Assembly: GCF_001931755.2 (NCBI RefSeq)
Contig: NZ_CP015510.2
Coordinates: 1,240,001-1,304,000 of the forward strand
DNA from: Wolbachia endosymbiont of Folsomia candida
GTDB taxonomy: Bacteria; Pseudomonadota; Alphaproteobacteria; Rickettsiales; Anaplasmataceae
Direction: 5' to 3'
DNA length: 64,000 nucleotides
The position numbers and the translations under genes are program-made. Positions 1 to 8,312 of the stretch are shown one piece after another. Positions within the stretch are counted from its first letter, which is position 1. The number at the start of each line of letters is the position of its first letter. The notes below the pieces were generated by a model. The model did no database searches and was not told the origin of the DNA. It saw only the letters and a list, made by a program, of their open reading frames with translations.

Positions 1-353
1 CAAAGCTATTAAAGGAAGTAGGACGTCGCGTTGTTGATGAGGTACTTTTCTGTACAGGTGATGAGAATGGCGAGCTAATTACTCCTTCTGGCAGGTTTAA
101 GCCTTCTACTGTACCAACCAATAATTTGTACCTTAAATTCACCTTCGATTTCACGGACGCAGCAAATCAAGTGATACGGGAGCTAGGAGTTATGGTTGGT
201 ACAAAAGTAAAAAAAGAATTGCCTGAAGGACAAAGATATTTTGAACCACAGGATATTGAAGATCATGGAATTTTATTAGTACTAGAACACACAGTTCCAC
301 TTATCAGAACCGCTGCCACTCGTGAAACATTTTCTTTCGTGGTGACATTTTAG
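1..353 (+). CDS. WO phage tail-region protein, C-terminal part
   Basis: The open frame enters from the left edge (first full codon at base 3) and stops at 353, so about 116 C-terminal residues are visible; the ATG or TTG codons inside are not needed as starts. I do not recognise a named family. It lies 65 bases upstream of a DUF4815 tail protein in the same direction, so a structural role in the prophage tail or baseplate is inferred from position only. No transmembrane segment or catalytic motif is visible. Confidence 0.55.
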   Translation, partial: KLLKEVGRRVVDEVLFCTGDENGELITPSGRFKPSTVPTNNLYLKFTFDFTDAANQVIRELGVMVGTKVKKELPEGQRYFEPQDIEDHGILLVLEHTVPLIRTAATRETFSFVVTF

Positions 354-418
354 AGATTCACTAGGTGAGTTTTTAAAAATTATGAACCTTAATTTGATTT
401 TACAATTTTAAATTAAAA

Positions 419-2359
419 ATGAGCTTAAATAATTATTATAATCGCTTTAACCATGATAAAAAATACGAAAGAAGTCTCTTTTTAGCAGGAAGAGGTCTTC
501 AATCTGCTGAGCTTAATGAATTGCAAGATTATGCTCTTTCAAAATTAAAAAGTATTGGAGATGCAGTATTCAAAGATGGTGATGTTATTGCGGGAAGCGA
601 TTGTATTATAGACTTTGAGACTGGTAAAACCACACTTGAATCAGGAAAAATCTATCTCCGTGGATATGTCAGAGATGTAGAGAAGGAAGAATTTACTATT
701 CCAACAAACATGACTGTACGTATTGGTGTTTATTACCTTGAATCCACGATTACAGAGTTAGAAGACTCAATGCTTCGCGATCCTGCTGTTGGTACAAGAA
801 ACTATCAAGAAGTTGGATCAGCAAGACTTAAAGCTAACATTATTTGGGGTTTTCAGGCAGAAGGGATCACTGCTAGCTCTATAAACGGAGAATTTTACCC
901 AATTTATAACATTGAAAACGGAGTATTGATTCAGCATTCAGCTCCTCCACAGGCCAATTTAGTTACTACTGCTCTTGCTCGATATGACCGTGAAGCTAAT
1001 GGTTCTTACGTTGTAGAAGGCCTTGAGGTAATGTTTTTACACACTGAAGATGAAGAAGGAGAGAAGAATGGCAAAAAACAAGTATTTGTGGTAAATGAGG
1101 GAAAAGCTCATGTTGATGGCTATGAAATTGAATTACCTCACAGTCTTCGTGTTTACTTTGATGAAGATCCAGATATAAAAACCGTTGTATCAGAATCATA
1201 TAACTTTCAAGGTAATAGCCAAAGAGTAATGGAATTAAAAGTTAATGATTCCCCTGTTAGCGAAATTAAGAGAGTGGATATTACTGTACAAAGAACCATC
1301 ACTATGACTCATGGTTCATATTCTGGAATGAAAGATCCAATACCAGATTCATCAGTTCTTGAAATTATTCAAATTAAACAAGGTAATGTTATCTATGAAA
1401 ATAGTGCAGAGTACAAGTTGCAGGCAGGTGTTGTTGATTGGTCATTACCTGGAAAAGAACCAGCGCCAGGAAGCAGTTATGAAATAACCTATAGAGCAAG
1501 AGCTCACACAACTCCAGAAGATTTAAGTGAAGAAGGAGGTAAGATAAGAGGAGCAGTTGATGGCACAATGGTATTGGTTGATTATACTTGGAAAATGCCA
1601 CGTTATGATTTAATTACCATTGATAGCAAAGGAGCGGTAAGAAGAATAAAAGGTATAGCTCATCCATGGAGGCCATCTATTCCAAAAGCACCTTCTGGGC
1701 AGCTCTCTTTAGCTTACATTTACCAAAAATGGAAAAAAGATAAAAAGCCAGAAGTGATAAACAATGCCATTCACGCTGTGCCAATGAATGATTTAGAAAA
1801 GATGAAAAAAGGAATTAGTGACCTCTATTCTCTAGTAGCGCAGGAGCGTCTTAAAAATGATGCAAACTCAAGAGATTCTACAAGTAAAAAAGGCATGTTC
1901 GTTGATCCATTTTTTGATGATGATATGCGTGACCAAGGAATAAAACAAACTGCTGCAATTGTAAATAAAGAGCTTACTTTGCCAATTAATATCACAGTTG
2001 TTGATGTTGATAAAAGCACCAAACCTCAATTACTTCCATATGAACTTGAGCCAGTACTGGATCAGCTTTTGCAAACCAAAGATATGAAAATTAACCCTTA
2101 TCAAGCTTTTGATCCAATACCGGCAAAGGTGACCATTAACAAAAATATAGACCACTCTACAGAAGTAAAAACTAATTGGTCTAGTTCGGTAACAAGAGAG
2201 TTTGCTATTTCAGAAGATACCGAACTTTTATCAAGTAAGACAAAAGAGGAAGAGTTTATGAGAGAAGTTACTCAGAATTTTGAAATTGAAGGTTTTATAG
2301 CTGGTGAAAAACTGAAAGAGCTGAAATTTGATGGAATTCCTATTACCCCTGCTGCTTAA
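419..2359 (+). CDS. DUF4815 phage tail protein, N-terminal half (split gene)
   Basis: This 646-residue protein opens with the features of DUF4815 tail proteins: NYYNRF near residue 5, then AGRGLQSAELNELQ at about 24-37, the segment that begins many baseplate-proximal tail proteins. The C-terminus ends in a beta-rich stretch, FEIEGFIAGEKLKELKFDG, that in one-piece relatives runs directly into an ADxNG...IPxxIPAGTK segment. Here that continuation is a separate reading frame starting 18 bases downstream. The start ATG has no clear Shine-Dalgarno in the A/T-rich leader. The role as a virion tail component is inferred from family and neighbours. The split could be a fission that still works as two chains, or a frameshift-derived break. 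Confidence 0.75.
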   Translation: MSLNNYYNRFNHDKKYERSLFLAGRGLQSAELNELQDYALSKLKSIGDAVFKDGDVIAGSDCIIDFETGKTTLESGKIYLRGYVRDVEKEEFTIPTNMTVRIGVYYLESTITELEDSMLRDPAVGTRNYQEVGSARLKANIIWGFQAEGITASSINGEFYPIYNIENGVLIQHSAPPQANLVTTALARYDREANGSYVVEGLEVMFLHTEDEEGEKNGKKQVFVVNEGKAHVDGYEIELPHSLRVYFDEDPDIKTVVSESYNFQGNSQRVMELKVNDSPVSEIKRVDITVQRTITMTHGSYSGMKDPIPDSSVLEIIQIKQGNVIYENSAEYKLQAGVVDWSLPGKEPAPGSSYEITYRARAHTTPEDLSEEGGKIRGAVDGTMVLVDYTWKMPRYDLITIDSKGAVRRIKGIAHPWRPSIPKAPSGQLSLAYIYQKWKKDKKPEVINNAIHAVPMNDLEKMKKGISDLYSLVAQERLKNDANSRDSTSKKGMFVDPFFDDDMRDQGIKQTAAIVNKELTLPINITVVDVDKSTKPQLLPYELEPVLDQLLQTKDMKINPYQAFDPIPAKVTINKNIDHSTEVKTNWSSSVTREFAISEDTELLSSKTKEEEFMREVTQNFEIEGFIAGEKLKELKFDGIPITPAA

Positions 2360-2376
2360 GAATTAAGGCGAAAAAT

Positions 2377-3570
2377 ATGCATATTGCTGATAAAAATGGA
2401 AAAATAAAAGGAAAATTGAAAATTCCTGTCAATATTCCAGCCGGTACTAAATTAGTCCAGTTCTTCGGTGATAAAGGAAGCTATGGTGAAGCAACTTATA
2501 CTGGTAAAAAAACTATTACCATAGAAGAGAGAAGAAGAGTTATAGCAACAAAACGTGTTGACCCTTTGGCCCAAACATTTACTTTAGGTGAAAATAGGCA
2601 TATTGCAGGAGTTGATCTATGGTTTACGATTAGAGGTACAAAACGTGTTGCTCTTCAAATTCGTGAAACAGTTATTGGTGTGCCCTCGCAGACGGTAATT
2701 GCTGAGAGTTTTGTTGAGCCAGAGAGCATTAATACAAATGGCACAGCAACACGTATTATTTGGTCTCCTGTCTTTTGTGAAGCTGGGCAAGAATATGCTT
2801 TAGTTTTACTTACCGATGATAGTGATACTGCAGTCAAAATAGCAGAGCTGGGAAAATATGATTCGGTAAATAGTAGATGGGTAACAAGCCAACCGTACCA
2901 AGTTGGGGTATTACTTTCATCAAGCAATGCAAGCGCATGGACTCCTCATCAAAATTTAGATTTAACTTTTCGATTACTAGCTGCAAAGTTTACTGAAAAT
3001 TCCACCACGATTAATCTTGGCAGTGTTAAAGCAAATAATACATCAGACTTAATTGCTCTGGTAAACGTTGAAAAAGTAGCCTTTGACACTAATGCTGAGT
3101 TTATCTTAACAGAAAAGCAAGGAGAAGAGTACCACCTATCTGATAACCTTCCATTGGCGCTACGTTCAAGACTTTCAGGGGAACTTATAGTAAAAGCAAC
3201 TTTAAAAGGCTCAAGAGAAAGAAGTCCTGTCCTTTATCCAGGATTGCAGTTAGTACTTGGGAATATTTCAGAGTCGGCAGATTACGTAACTAGAAGTATT
3301 CCAGCGGGATCAAACACTAAAATCACTATTACATATGATGCTATTATTCCTGGTACTGCGGATGTTAAGGCTTATGTACAAAAAAGTATTGAAAAGAAAG
3401 AATGGCAGTTAGTTAATTTAACAACGGGCAAACCTATAAGTGAAAATTGGGTGGAGAGAACTCATACATTAACGAACTTTAATGCCAATGAAACCAGAGT
3501 GAAATTAGTGCTCAGTGGTGCTGTCCAATATCGCCCTAAAGTTAAATCCTTAAGGATTATTATAACTTAA
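2377..3570 (+). CDS. DUF4815-type tail protein, C-terminal half (split gene)
   Basis: This 397-residue protein starts within ADKNGKIKGKLKIPVNIPAG and continues with RVDPLAQTFTLGENRHIAGV, the segment that in one-piece DUF4815 tail proteins follows the N-terminal half. It lies in a different frame from the preceding gene (stop at 2357-2359). An AAGG stretch about 8 bases before the ATG could act as a ribosome binding site, so translation by reinitiation is plausible. The rest is predicted beta-rich without membrane segments, as expected for a fibre or baseplate protein. Function as a tail structural protein is inferred. Confidence 0.7.
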   Translation: MHIADKNGKIKGKLKIPVNIPAGTKLVQFFGDKGSYGEATYTGKKTITIEERRRVIATKRVDPLAQTFTLGENRHIAGVDLWFTIRGTKRVALQIRETVIGVPSQTVIAESFVEPESINTNGTATRIIWSPVFCEAGQEYALVLLTDDSDTAVKIAELGKYDSVNSRWVTSQPYQVGVLLSSSNASAWTPHQNLDLTFRLLAAKFTENSTTINLGSVKANNTSDLIALVNVEKVAFDTNAEFILTEKQGEEYHLSDNLPLALRSRLSGELIVKATLKGSRERSPVLYPGLQLVLGNISESADYVTRSIPAGSNTKITITYDAIIPGTADVKAYVQKSIEKKEWQLVNLTTGKPISENWVERTHTLTNFNANETRVKLVLSGAVQYRPKVKSLRIIIT

Positions 3571-3600
3571 ACTATAAACAAGCTTTTTGGGAGAAAAAAT

Positions 3601-3801
3601 ATGTCTGTTGATCAAACAAAACGAGGATATCTCTTACCACACCCAGATAATATTGCTGTTCAAGATGTGGTCCGTATCCGCACAACAATTGAGAAGGTAG
3701 ATGAGGATATTACTAAAAGAGAAAATGAACATAATCAACTTAAAAATACATTTAATCGTTTTAGTTTTGAAACTTTTTTAAATTTGTGGGGCAGTAAGTA
3801 A
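3601..3801 (+). CDS. Small phage tail protein (66 aa)
   Basis: This short protein contains LLPHPDNIAVQDVVRIRTTI, a pattern (HPDNxxxxDVxRxRxxI) common near tail fibres, where it starts or accompanies the fibre protein. A GGGAG Shine-Dalgarno lies 6 bases upstream of the ATG. Its TAA stop shares base 3801 with the ATG of the next gene, so the two are translationally coupled. It probably attaches to or is part of the fibre complex; this is inference from motif and position. Confidence 0.65.
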   Translation: MSVDQTKRGYLLPHPDNIAVQDVVRIRTTIEKVDEDITKRENEHNQLKNTFNRFSFETFLNLWGSK

Positions 3802-5066
3802 TGACCATAGCAAAAGAAGCAGTTTATGCTTTACATAAAAGACTTAAAGATTTGACTATAGATGCAACACCTGACCAATTAGCATACTTAGCTAAATCAC
3901 TTGAATCAATAGCAGGTCAAAGTACAGTTCTTGATATTGTGCAAATGACTGATGAAAAATTAAAAGAACTCTTGGATAGTACAACAAATTATTTAGCTAA
4001 GCTTGATACCAGTAAAACCAGTGCTTTAGGGGCTATTTCTGAGTCAGAGAAACAATCGTTAAAAAAGATAGATGAAAAAGGTGTGTCAAATTTATCATTA
4101 CTTGATACGAGAAAAGATGCAAATATTGCTGCAATTAATAGCGCTGGAGATCTTAGTACTATAAGGAATACGTTAAATAGCCTTAAAACCATAAGTGATA
4201 TACCAACTGGTTCTTCAATTATGAAGGAAATAAAAACTAGAGAAGATCAATTAAAAGCACTTACAACTAATGTTAAATCTATCAATGATGTTCCAAGTGG
4301 TTCATCAATTATGAAAGAAGTAAGAAATCGTAATATGATAGATCCAGGCACATTACCATTTGTCTTTGGTATTGTGAGCAGGCAGAACGACTACACTTGG
4401 GGAAGCGGTCATTTTACAACTGAGCTTGGTAAATGGTATCTCGATACGTCCTACACTGACAATATGTTTTGCCTGTTAACTGGCGCTCATACACACAGCA
4501 CAAGTTATGTTTCATTTTATAAACCACCAAGCGTGCATTTCATGCAAGGAAAAAATGGTACATTTATTTACAGAGAATTGTATACACGCTATACGGTTTC
4601 TTCAAATGAGTATACCTATCCATATGCACTGCTTGGAGTAGTATTTGTTAAAAACACAACAAGTAGCGATATAACAAGAACATTAAATTTTGTTGGTTCG
4701 TCATATTGGAACTCACAGTATGAAGGAGCAGGAGTGTTTGTTGGAACACCTAATAATGCCAATGCTAATAAAACACAAATATCAGCGATTAGTTGGAAAA
4801 ATATTTATAACCTTGGAAGTTCAAATAGTGGATTTTCTAGTTCTGGTAGTGTTATTGTTCCAGCTAATAAAACAGTAGCAATATTATTTTACACTTCACC
4901 GTATTATTATACAAATAGTAGTAACTATTACGCTCAATTTATGCAGTGGGGAATATATAACTTTCGCAGCAACTTTTTAACTACAGGGCTTGCAGTTGAT
5001 GTAGAAAGAACGTTAAAAGCTTGGCAGTGCCAAGGATTAGAACAAACCTTTCAAATTTGGAATTGA
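3801..5066 (+). CDS. Phage tail fibre protein
   Basis: This 421-residue protein has an N-terminal half (about 1-180) rich in heptad-like Leu/Ile/Lys and likely coiled coil. It contains a duplicated short unit, I(S/N)D(I/V)P(T/S)GSSIMKE, at about residues 132-176. The C-terminal half (about 185-421) is rich in Tyr, Ser, Thr and Gly with beta character, as in receptor-binding fibre tips, and ends in WQCQGLEQTFQIWN. Together with the coupled small gene upstream and the DUF4376 gene downstream, this fits a tail fibre cassette. The receptor is unknown. The assignment rests on architecture and context rather than a diagnostic catalytic motif. Confidence 0.65.
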   Translation: MTIAKEAVYALHKRLKDLTIDATPDQLAYLAKSLESIAGQSTVLDIVQMTDEKLKELLDSTTNYLAKLDTSKTSALGAISESEKQSLKKIDEKGVSNLSLLDTRKDANIAAINSAGDLSTIRNTLNSLKTISDIPTGSSIMKEIKTREDQLKALTTNVKSINDVPSGSSIMKEVRNRNMIDPGTLPFVFGIVSRQNDYTWGSGHFTTELGKWYLDTSYTDNMFCLLTGAHTHSTSYVSFYKPPSVHFMQGKNGTFIYRELYTRYTVSSNEYTYPYALLGVVFVKNTTSSDITRTLNFVGSSYWNSQYEGAGVFVGTPNNANANKTQISAISWKNIYNLGSSNSGFSSSGSVIVPANKTVAILFYTSPYYYTNSSNYYAQFMQWGIYNFRSNFLTTGLAVDVERTLKAWQCQGLEQTFQIWN

Positions 5067-5079
5067 TAAGGGAGGAAAA

Positions 5080-5415
5080 ATGACAACTTATATCCGTTTT
5101 GAAAACAATAAACAAGTTGAAACAACAACACTTGAAAATAAGCCAGAAGGAATCGGTTGGAATGAAGCTCCAAAGAATTTTGACTGGCAAAAAAGTTATT
5201 GTTTAACAGAGGGAGGTAAAATTGCTCAGCGTAGTGTTGAAGATATTCAAAAAGATCTACTGGATAATGCGAAGCTGTGTGCACTTGATAGTATTCGTTT
5301 TTATTTTGATAATTATACTTACAAATACTCAGGATCTTCTCATCAAAAAGCTAAATCATATGCAATACAAGCAAAAGCAGCGGAGAAGATTCTAGCAACC
5401 CCAACTATGGATTAG
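5080..5415 (+). CDS. DUF4376-type tail fibre accessory protein, 3' end cut by IS982
   Basis: This 111-residue product has the C-terminal pattern of DUF4376 proteins that sit beside tail fibres: an Ala/Asp-rich helix with ALDSIRFYFDNYTYKYSG, then residues in an Ala/Lys helix. A GGGAGG Shine-Dalgarno precedes the ATG by 6 bases. The last residues (after about 5396) are encoded by the terminal inverted repeat of the IS982 element, so the natural C-terminus is lost. Whether the shortened protein works is unknown. Confidence 0.6.
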   Translation: MTTYIRFENNKQVETTTLENKPEGIGWNEAPKNFDWQKSYCLTEGGKIAQRSVEDIQKDLLDNAKLCALDSIRFYFDNYTYKYSGSSHQKAKSYAIQAKAAEKILATPTMD

Positions 5416-6351
5416 CCAACGAAGAAAGTGTAGGAAATAGAAGGCTTTTTAGTTTTCAAGGAATATGAAACAAGTGTCGAAAGAATGTGAATCAAAAAAT
5501 TTACTGGCGATCTATGCCGAGTATGCTCGATCTCAAATTTATTTTTCAGAGAGCCAAAAACTGTCTCAATAATCGATCTTTTTCTCAACAAAATCTTCTC
5601 ATTTAGCGCCATTAATGAGTTTTTCATACCCTTTTTTATGCCGGTTACGAGCTTTAAACCTCTATCGAATAATTCGTGAAAAAGATCTTTTTTGATATCT
5701 CCAAATAGCAATCCGGTCAATTTTTTAGTCAAATTTGGCACAGGTTTTCTGTCGTCAACATTGCCTTTTGTCAGCGTAAGCGCTTCCTTTTTCGTTGATT
5801 ACCAGATGCAGTTTAAAGCCAAAAAACCAGCCATACGTGCTTTTTCCTAATTTTGCAATTCCAGCAAAAATCTTGTTTCTCGAGATTCTTTTTGGATGGC
5901 AAACTGCGATTGAAGTTGCGTCTATGTATGAAATTCCAGTCATTTTCGCTTGTCCGCAAAACCACTCTAAAAGCAGCATTAAATACCACAAAATTCGTGG
6001 TTTTAGTGCAATAAATCGGTCATATGAAGGCAATTTTGGAAAATCTAATTTGTGAAATGGAAGGCAAAGTACGTAAAAAGCTTTAAAGTTTTTACACGGC
6101 GATTGGTGGTACAAAAGTATTATTGTGAGAATTTCTGAATGCGTGATTCCTGGCGTCCTGGTTGGCTTTTTGCCACTTGGTAGGAATTTTTCTGCAAAAT
6201 TTTTGTCTGCTGCATTGCAAAAATCGTCTACAAAGCAAAATAATTCTGTTATATTTTTATTCATGGGTAACCTCATTTGATTTTCAAATATTTCCTGAGT
6301 TTACCCTATCTCCTTGGCTTTTCTATTGTTTTTTAATCCATAGTTGGGGTT
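5397..6351 (-). mobile_element. IS982-family insertion sequence
   Basis: Perfect 18-bp terminal inverted repeats lie at 5397-5414 and 6334-6351 (core CCCCAACTATGGATTA). They bracket a transposase of IS982 type on the minus strand, for a total of about 955 bp. No direct target duplication is evident: the left flank ends TCTAGC and the right flank begins TAGAGG. The left end lies inside the DUF4376 gene and the right end inside a group II intron remnant, so the insertion was accompanied by loss of neighbouring sequence. Confidence 0.88.
5412..6264 (-). pseudogene. IS982-family transposase, frameshifted
   Basis: The N-terminal part (start ATG at 6264, preceded by GAGG) carries MNKNITELFCFVDDFC and SYIDATSIAVCHPKRI, the first DDE region. 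It runs into a wrong frame at ...SAYADKRQC. The C-terminal part resumes with NVDDRKPVPNLTKK-type sequence and contains KRSIIETVFGSLKNKFEIEH, the catalytic Glu region. The two join if one A is removed from the run of four at plus-strand positions 5765-5768 (GACAAAAGGC should read GAC AAA GGC). A one-base insertion is the simplest explanation, so the copy is probably immobile unless helped in trans. Confidence 0.88.
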
Positions 6352-6352
6352 T

Positions 6353-6850
6353 AGAGGATGGTGTCAATATTACAGGTCAGTAGTTTCTAATAAAACCTTT
6401 GGGTTAATGAGTAGTATAGTGAACAGGAATCTCTGGAAGTGGGCAGTTTTTAGACATCCAAAGAAAGGGAAGTGCTGGATTAAGAAGAAGTACTTTAAGG
6501 AGTACAAAAATGGCAATTGGAGATTTATGACAAGTAAAAAAATGTTTCTTGTTAAGCACAGAGACCATGCCATTAAACGACATGTCAAAGTAAAAGGAAC
6601 CAAATCTCCTTATGATGGGGATTGGGTTTATTGGGGTAATCGTCTAAGGAAAATGCCAGATAAACCACAAAGAGTAATAAATTTATTAAAGTTACAACAG
6701 GGTAAATGTAGTCATTGTCAACTTTGGTTTAAAAATGATGATATCCTTGAGATACACCATAAAGACCAAAACAGACGTAATAATATGAACAAAAATTTAT
6801 CCTTGTTACATGGACATTGTCATGATGATTTACATAAGAAGTGTGCATGA
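6353..6850 (+). pseudogene. Group II intron maturase, C-terminal fragment with HNH domain
   Basis: About 165 codons remain. The part with NLWKWAVFRHPKKGKCWIKK is typical of the maturase region after the reverse transcriptase. The end contains CSHCQLWF, then ILEIHHKDQNRRN and LLHGHCHDDLH, a zinc-associated HNH endonuclease pattern (CxxC, HH, HxxCHxxxH). The reverse transcriptase fingers and palm, including the YxDD motif, are absent. The frame runs out of the IS982 sequence on its left and has no native start. Confidence 0.85.
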
Positions 6851-6869
6851 CAAGCACCAAATTGTAGAG

Positions 6870-6956
6870 GAGCCGTATGAGGTGAAAGTCTCACGTACGG
6901 TTCTGAAGTCGAGTGAGGAAGGGCGACAATCAGTCAAACTTCTTCACTTAGATAAC
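6870..6956 (+). ncRNA. Group II intron domains V and VI
   Basis: Domain V reads GAGCCGTATGAGGTG...CACGTACGGTTCT at 6870-6904, with the catalytic AGC triad near its base and a GAAA tetraloop. Domain VI follows as a stem between 6911-6921 and 6939-6949, eleven pairs including two G-U wobbles. The intron end (AY) fits at 6955-6956. These are the most conserved parts of group II introns and confirm the intron identity of the neighbouring coding fragment. Confidence 0.88.
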
Positions 6957-7264
6957 AATTAGCGTTGAGAGCGCGATTTGAAGCCAGAATTATAATTGAT
7001 AGTACAATAGAAAATGCTCCTATAATTGTGAGAACATTAGCTGCTGAGGTTGCAAGAGTAGTAAATAAAAACACTTGGGGAATGGACGTCTCACCAGCAG
7101 AATTTCTATCTGGGGAGGTTGATGGATTTAGACCGGAATTAGATGCATATTCCGTCTGGTTAACCGAATGGATCCACGAGCTGCATGTGGGCAAATCAGT
7201 GTGGGAGGAAGGGAAAATTAAACCTCATGAAATAGATGTTGGAGAAATTAATGTTGGAAAGTAA
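6957..7264 (+). CDS. Phage tail-region protein, 5' truncated after intron
   Basis: The frame is open from the intron 3' end to the stop at 7264. The only start-like codon is a TTG at 6965, without a Shine-Dalgarno, so the protein is probably missing its N-terminus. The visible region has NAPIIVRTLAAEVARVVNKN, a Trp-Gly turn, and FRPELDAYSVWLTEWIHEL, a pattern seen in small proteins coded just upstream of baseplate gene V in P2/Mu-like phages. A tail completion role is inferred from that position; the family is not certain. Its end overlaps the start of gpV. Confidence 0.5.
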
Positions 7265-7715
7265 TTTTGCTATTTCAGAGTTACAGAGAAAATTAGCCAA
7301 TATTATCCGTATCGGACTGGTCAAAGAAATAGATTATGAAAAAGCAAGAGTACGAGTACAAATAGGAGAGTTTTTAACAGATTGGTTACCGTGGATAACA
7401 AGTAGAGCAGGAGAAGATAGAAACTGGGCTCCACCAAGTGTTAATGAGCAGGTAGTAGTATTATCGCCGCTGGGTGAATTGTCGTTAGGGGTTGTATTAC
7501 CAGCAATTTATCAGCAGAAGTACCTTCCATCTGAACGCCAAGAAAATGCTGATATTTTTGAGTTTAAGGACGGAACAAAATTATCATATAACAGAGAAAG
7601 TCATCACCTTGAATTTATTGTAGCTGATAGAATTACTTTTAAGGTTGGAAAGTCAGAGATAGAAATAACAAAGAATGGTATAAAACTTAAAGCAAATAGA
7701 ATAGATTTAAACTGA
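7251..7715 (+). CDS. gpV: Phage baseplate assembly protein V (spike)
   Basis: The protein begins MLESNFAISELQRKLANIIRI and continues GLVKEIDYEKARVRVQIGEF with a downstream OB-like region, followed by a beta-rich C-terminus, as in P2 gpV that forms the membrane-piercing spike. I chose the ATG at 7251 because GGAG lies 7 bases upstream; an ATG at 7236 is in frame but has no such site. The gene overlaps the previous one by 14 bases, and its TGA overlaps the next ATG at 7715. At about 154 residues it is somewhat shorter than P2 gpV. Confidence 0.85.
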   Translation: MLESNFAISELQRKLANIIRIGLVKEIDYEKARVRVQIGEFLTDWLPWITSRAGEDRNWAPPSVNEQVVVLSPLGELSLGVVLPAIYQQKYLPSERQENADIFEFKDGTKLSYNRESHHLEFIVADRITFKVGKSEIEITKNGIKLKANRIDLN

Positions 7716-7969
7716 TGGATAAAGCTATTGTTTGTATAGGGGACCATTGTACAGGAATACCTGTCCATGTTTGTATGAGTGGAAGTAGCAATGTTTTTGT
7801 GAATGGTAAATCTGCTTGTCGCAAAAGTGATATTTTGACTCTAGGGGAGACACTAACACAAGGGTCAAACAGTGTATTTTCTAATGGCATAGGTGTAGCA
7901 AGAACAGGCAACTTGGTGTCGTGTGGTTTTCACGTGATGAGTGTTAGCAAAAATGTATTTGCAGGATAG
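7715..7969 (+). CDS. PAAR-like spike-tip protein
   Basis: This 84-residue protein is rich in Gly, Ser, Cys and His, with short repeated beta turns: IVCIGDHCTG, SNVFVNGKSACRKSD and SNSVFSNGIGVARTG. This matches PAAR-like proteins that cap the spike of contractile tails and bind a metal through Cys/His. It starts at the ATG overlapping the gpV stop, the usual place for the tip protein. Metal binding is predicted from the family. Confidence 0.8.
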   Translation: MDKAIVCIGDHCTGIPVHVCMSGSSNVFVNGKSACRKSDILTLGETLTQGSNSVFSNGIGVARTGNLVSCGFHVMSVSKNVFAG

Positions 7970-7974
7970 AGATA

Positions 7975-8310
7975 ATGCGTGGGATGAGTGCTATAACAGG
8001 CAAGGAATTAGAAGGGATAGAACATTTAAAACAATCAATTATTGATATCTTAACCACTCCGGTGAGTAGTAGAATAATGAGGCGAGATTATGGTTCAAGG
8101 TTGGTTGAGTTAGTTGATCATCCAGTAAACCGTGATTTTACACTTGAGATTTATGCAGCAACAGCAGAAGCACTGGAAAAGTGGGAGAAAAGATTTAAAC
8201 TTGAAAAGGTAAAAATTACAGAAGTCAAAGAAGGAAAAGTAACGCTTGATCTTGAAGGAATCTACTTACCAAACAACGAAAATATTTTGCTTAAAGGAAT
8301 CGTTATATAA
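7975..8310 (+). CDS. gpW: Phage baseplate protein W (gp25-like)
   Basis: This 111-residue protein of the GPW/gp25 family joins the baseplate wedge to the sheath. Diagnostic parts are HLKQSIIDILTTPVSSRIMR followed by RDYGSRLVELVDHPVN, including the family's R.YGS motif. The length is typical. Start choice is between ATG 7975 and ATG 7984, three codons later. It lies between the PAAR and gpJ genes, matching the P2 order V-W-J-I. Confidence 0.92.
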   Translation: MRGMSAITGKELEGIEHLKQSIIDILTTPVSSRIMRRDYGSRLVELVDHPVNRDFTLEIYAATAEALEKWEKRFKLEKVKITEVKEGKVTLDLEGIYLPNNENILLKGIVI

Positions 8311-8312
8311 AA

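Larger units (their letters stand above)
6352..6956 (+). mobile_element. Group II intron, 3' remnant
   Basis: This stretch holds the C-terminal end of an intron-encoded maturase followed by intron domains V and VI. The ribozyme domains I-IV and the reverse transcriptase part are missing, because the remnant starts directly at the IS982 right end. The likely 3' splice boundary is after AGATAAC near 6956. The next phage gene opens immediately downstream without its own upstream part, which suggests the intron once sat inside that gene. It cannot splice or retrohome alone. Confidence 0.85.

Noticed and set aside
5795..6055. A plus-strand gene inside the IS982
   Set aside because: It is the reverse-strand shadow of the transposase and codes for no recognisable protein.
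6344..6850. A complete HNH endonuclease gene
   Set aside because: The frame starts in the IS982 end and the upstream residues match the end of a group II intron maturase; domain V follows directly, so it is an intron remnant.
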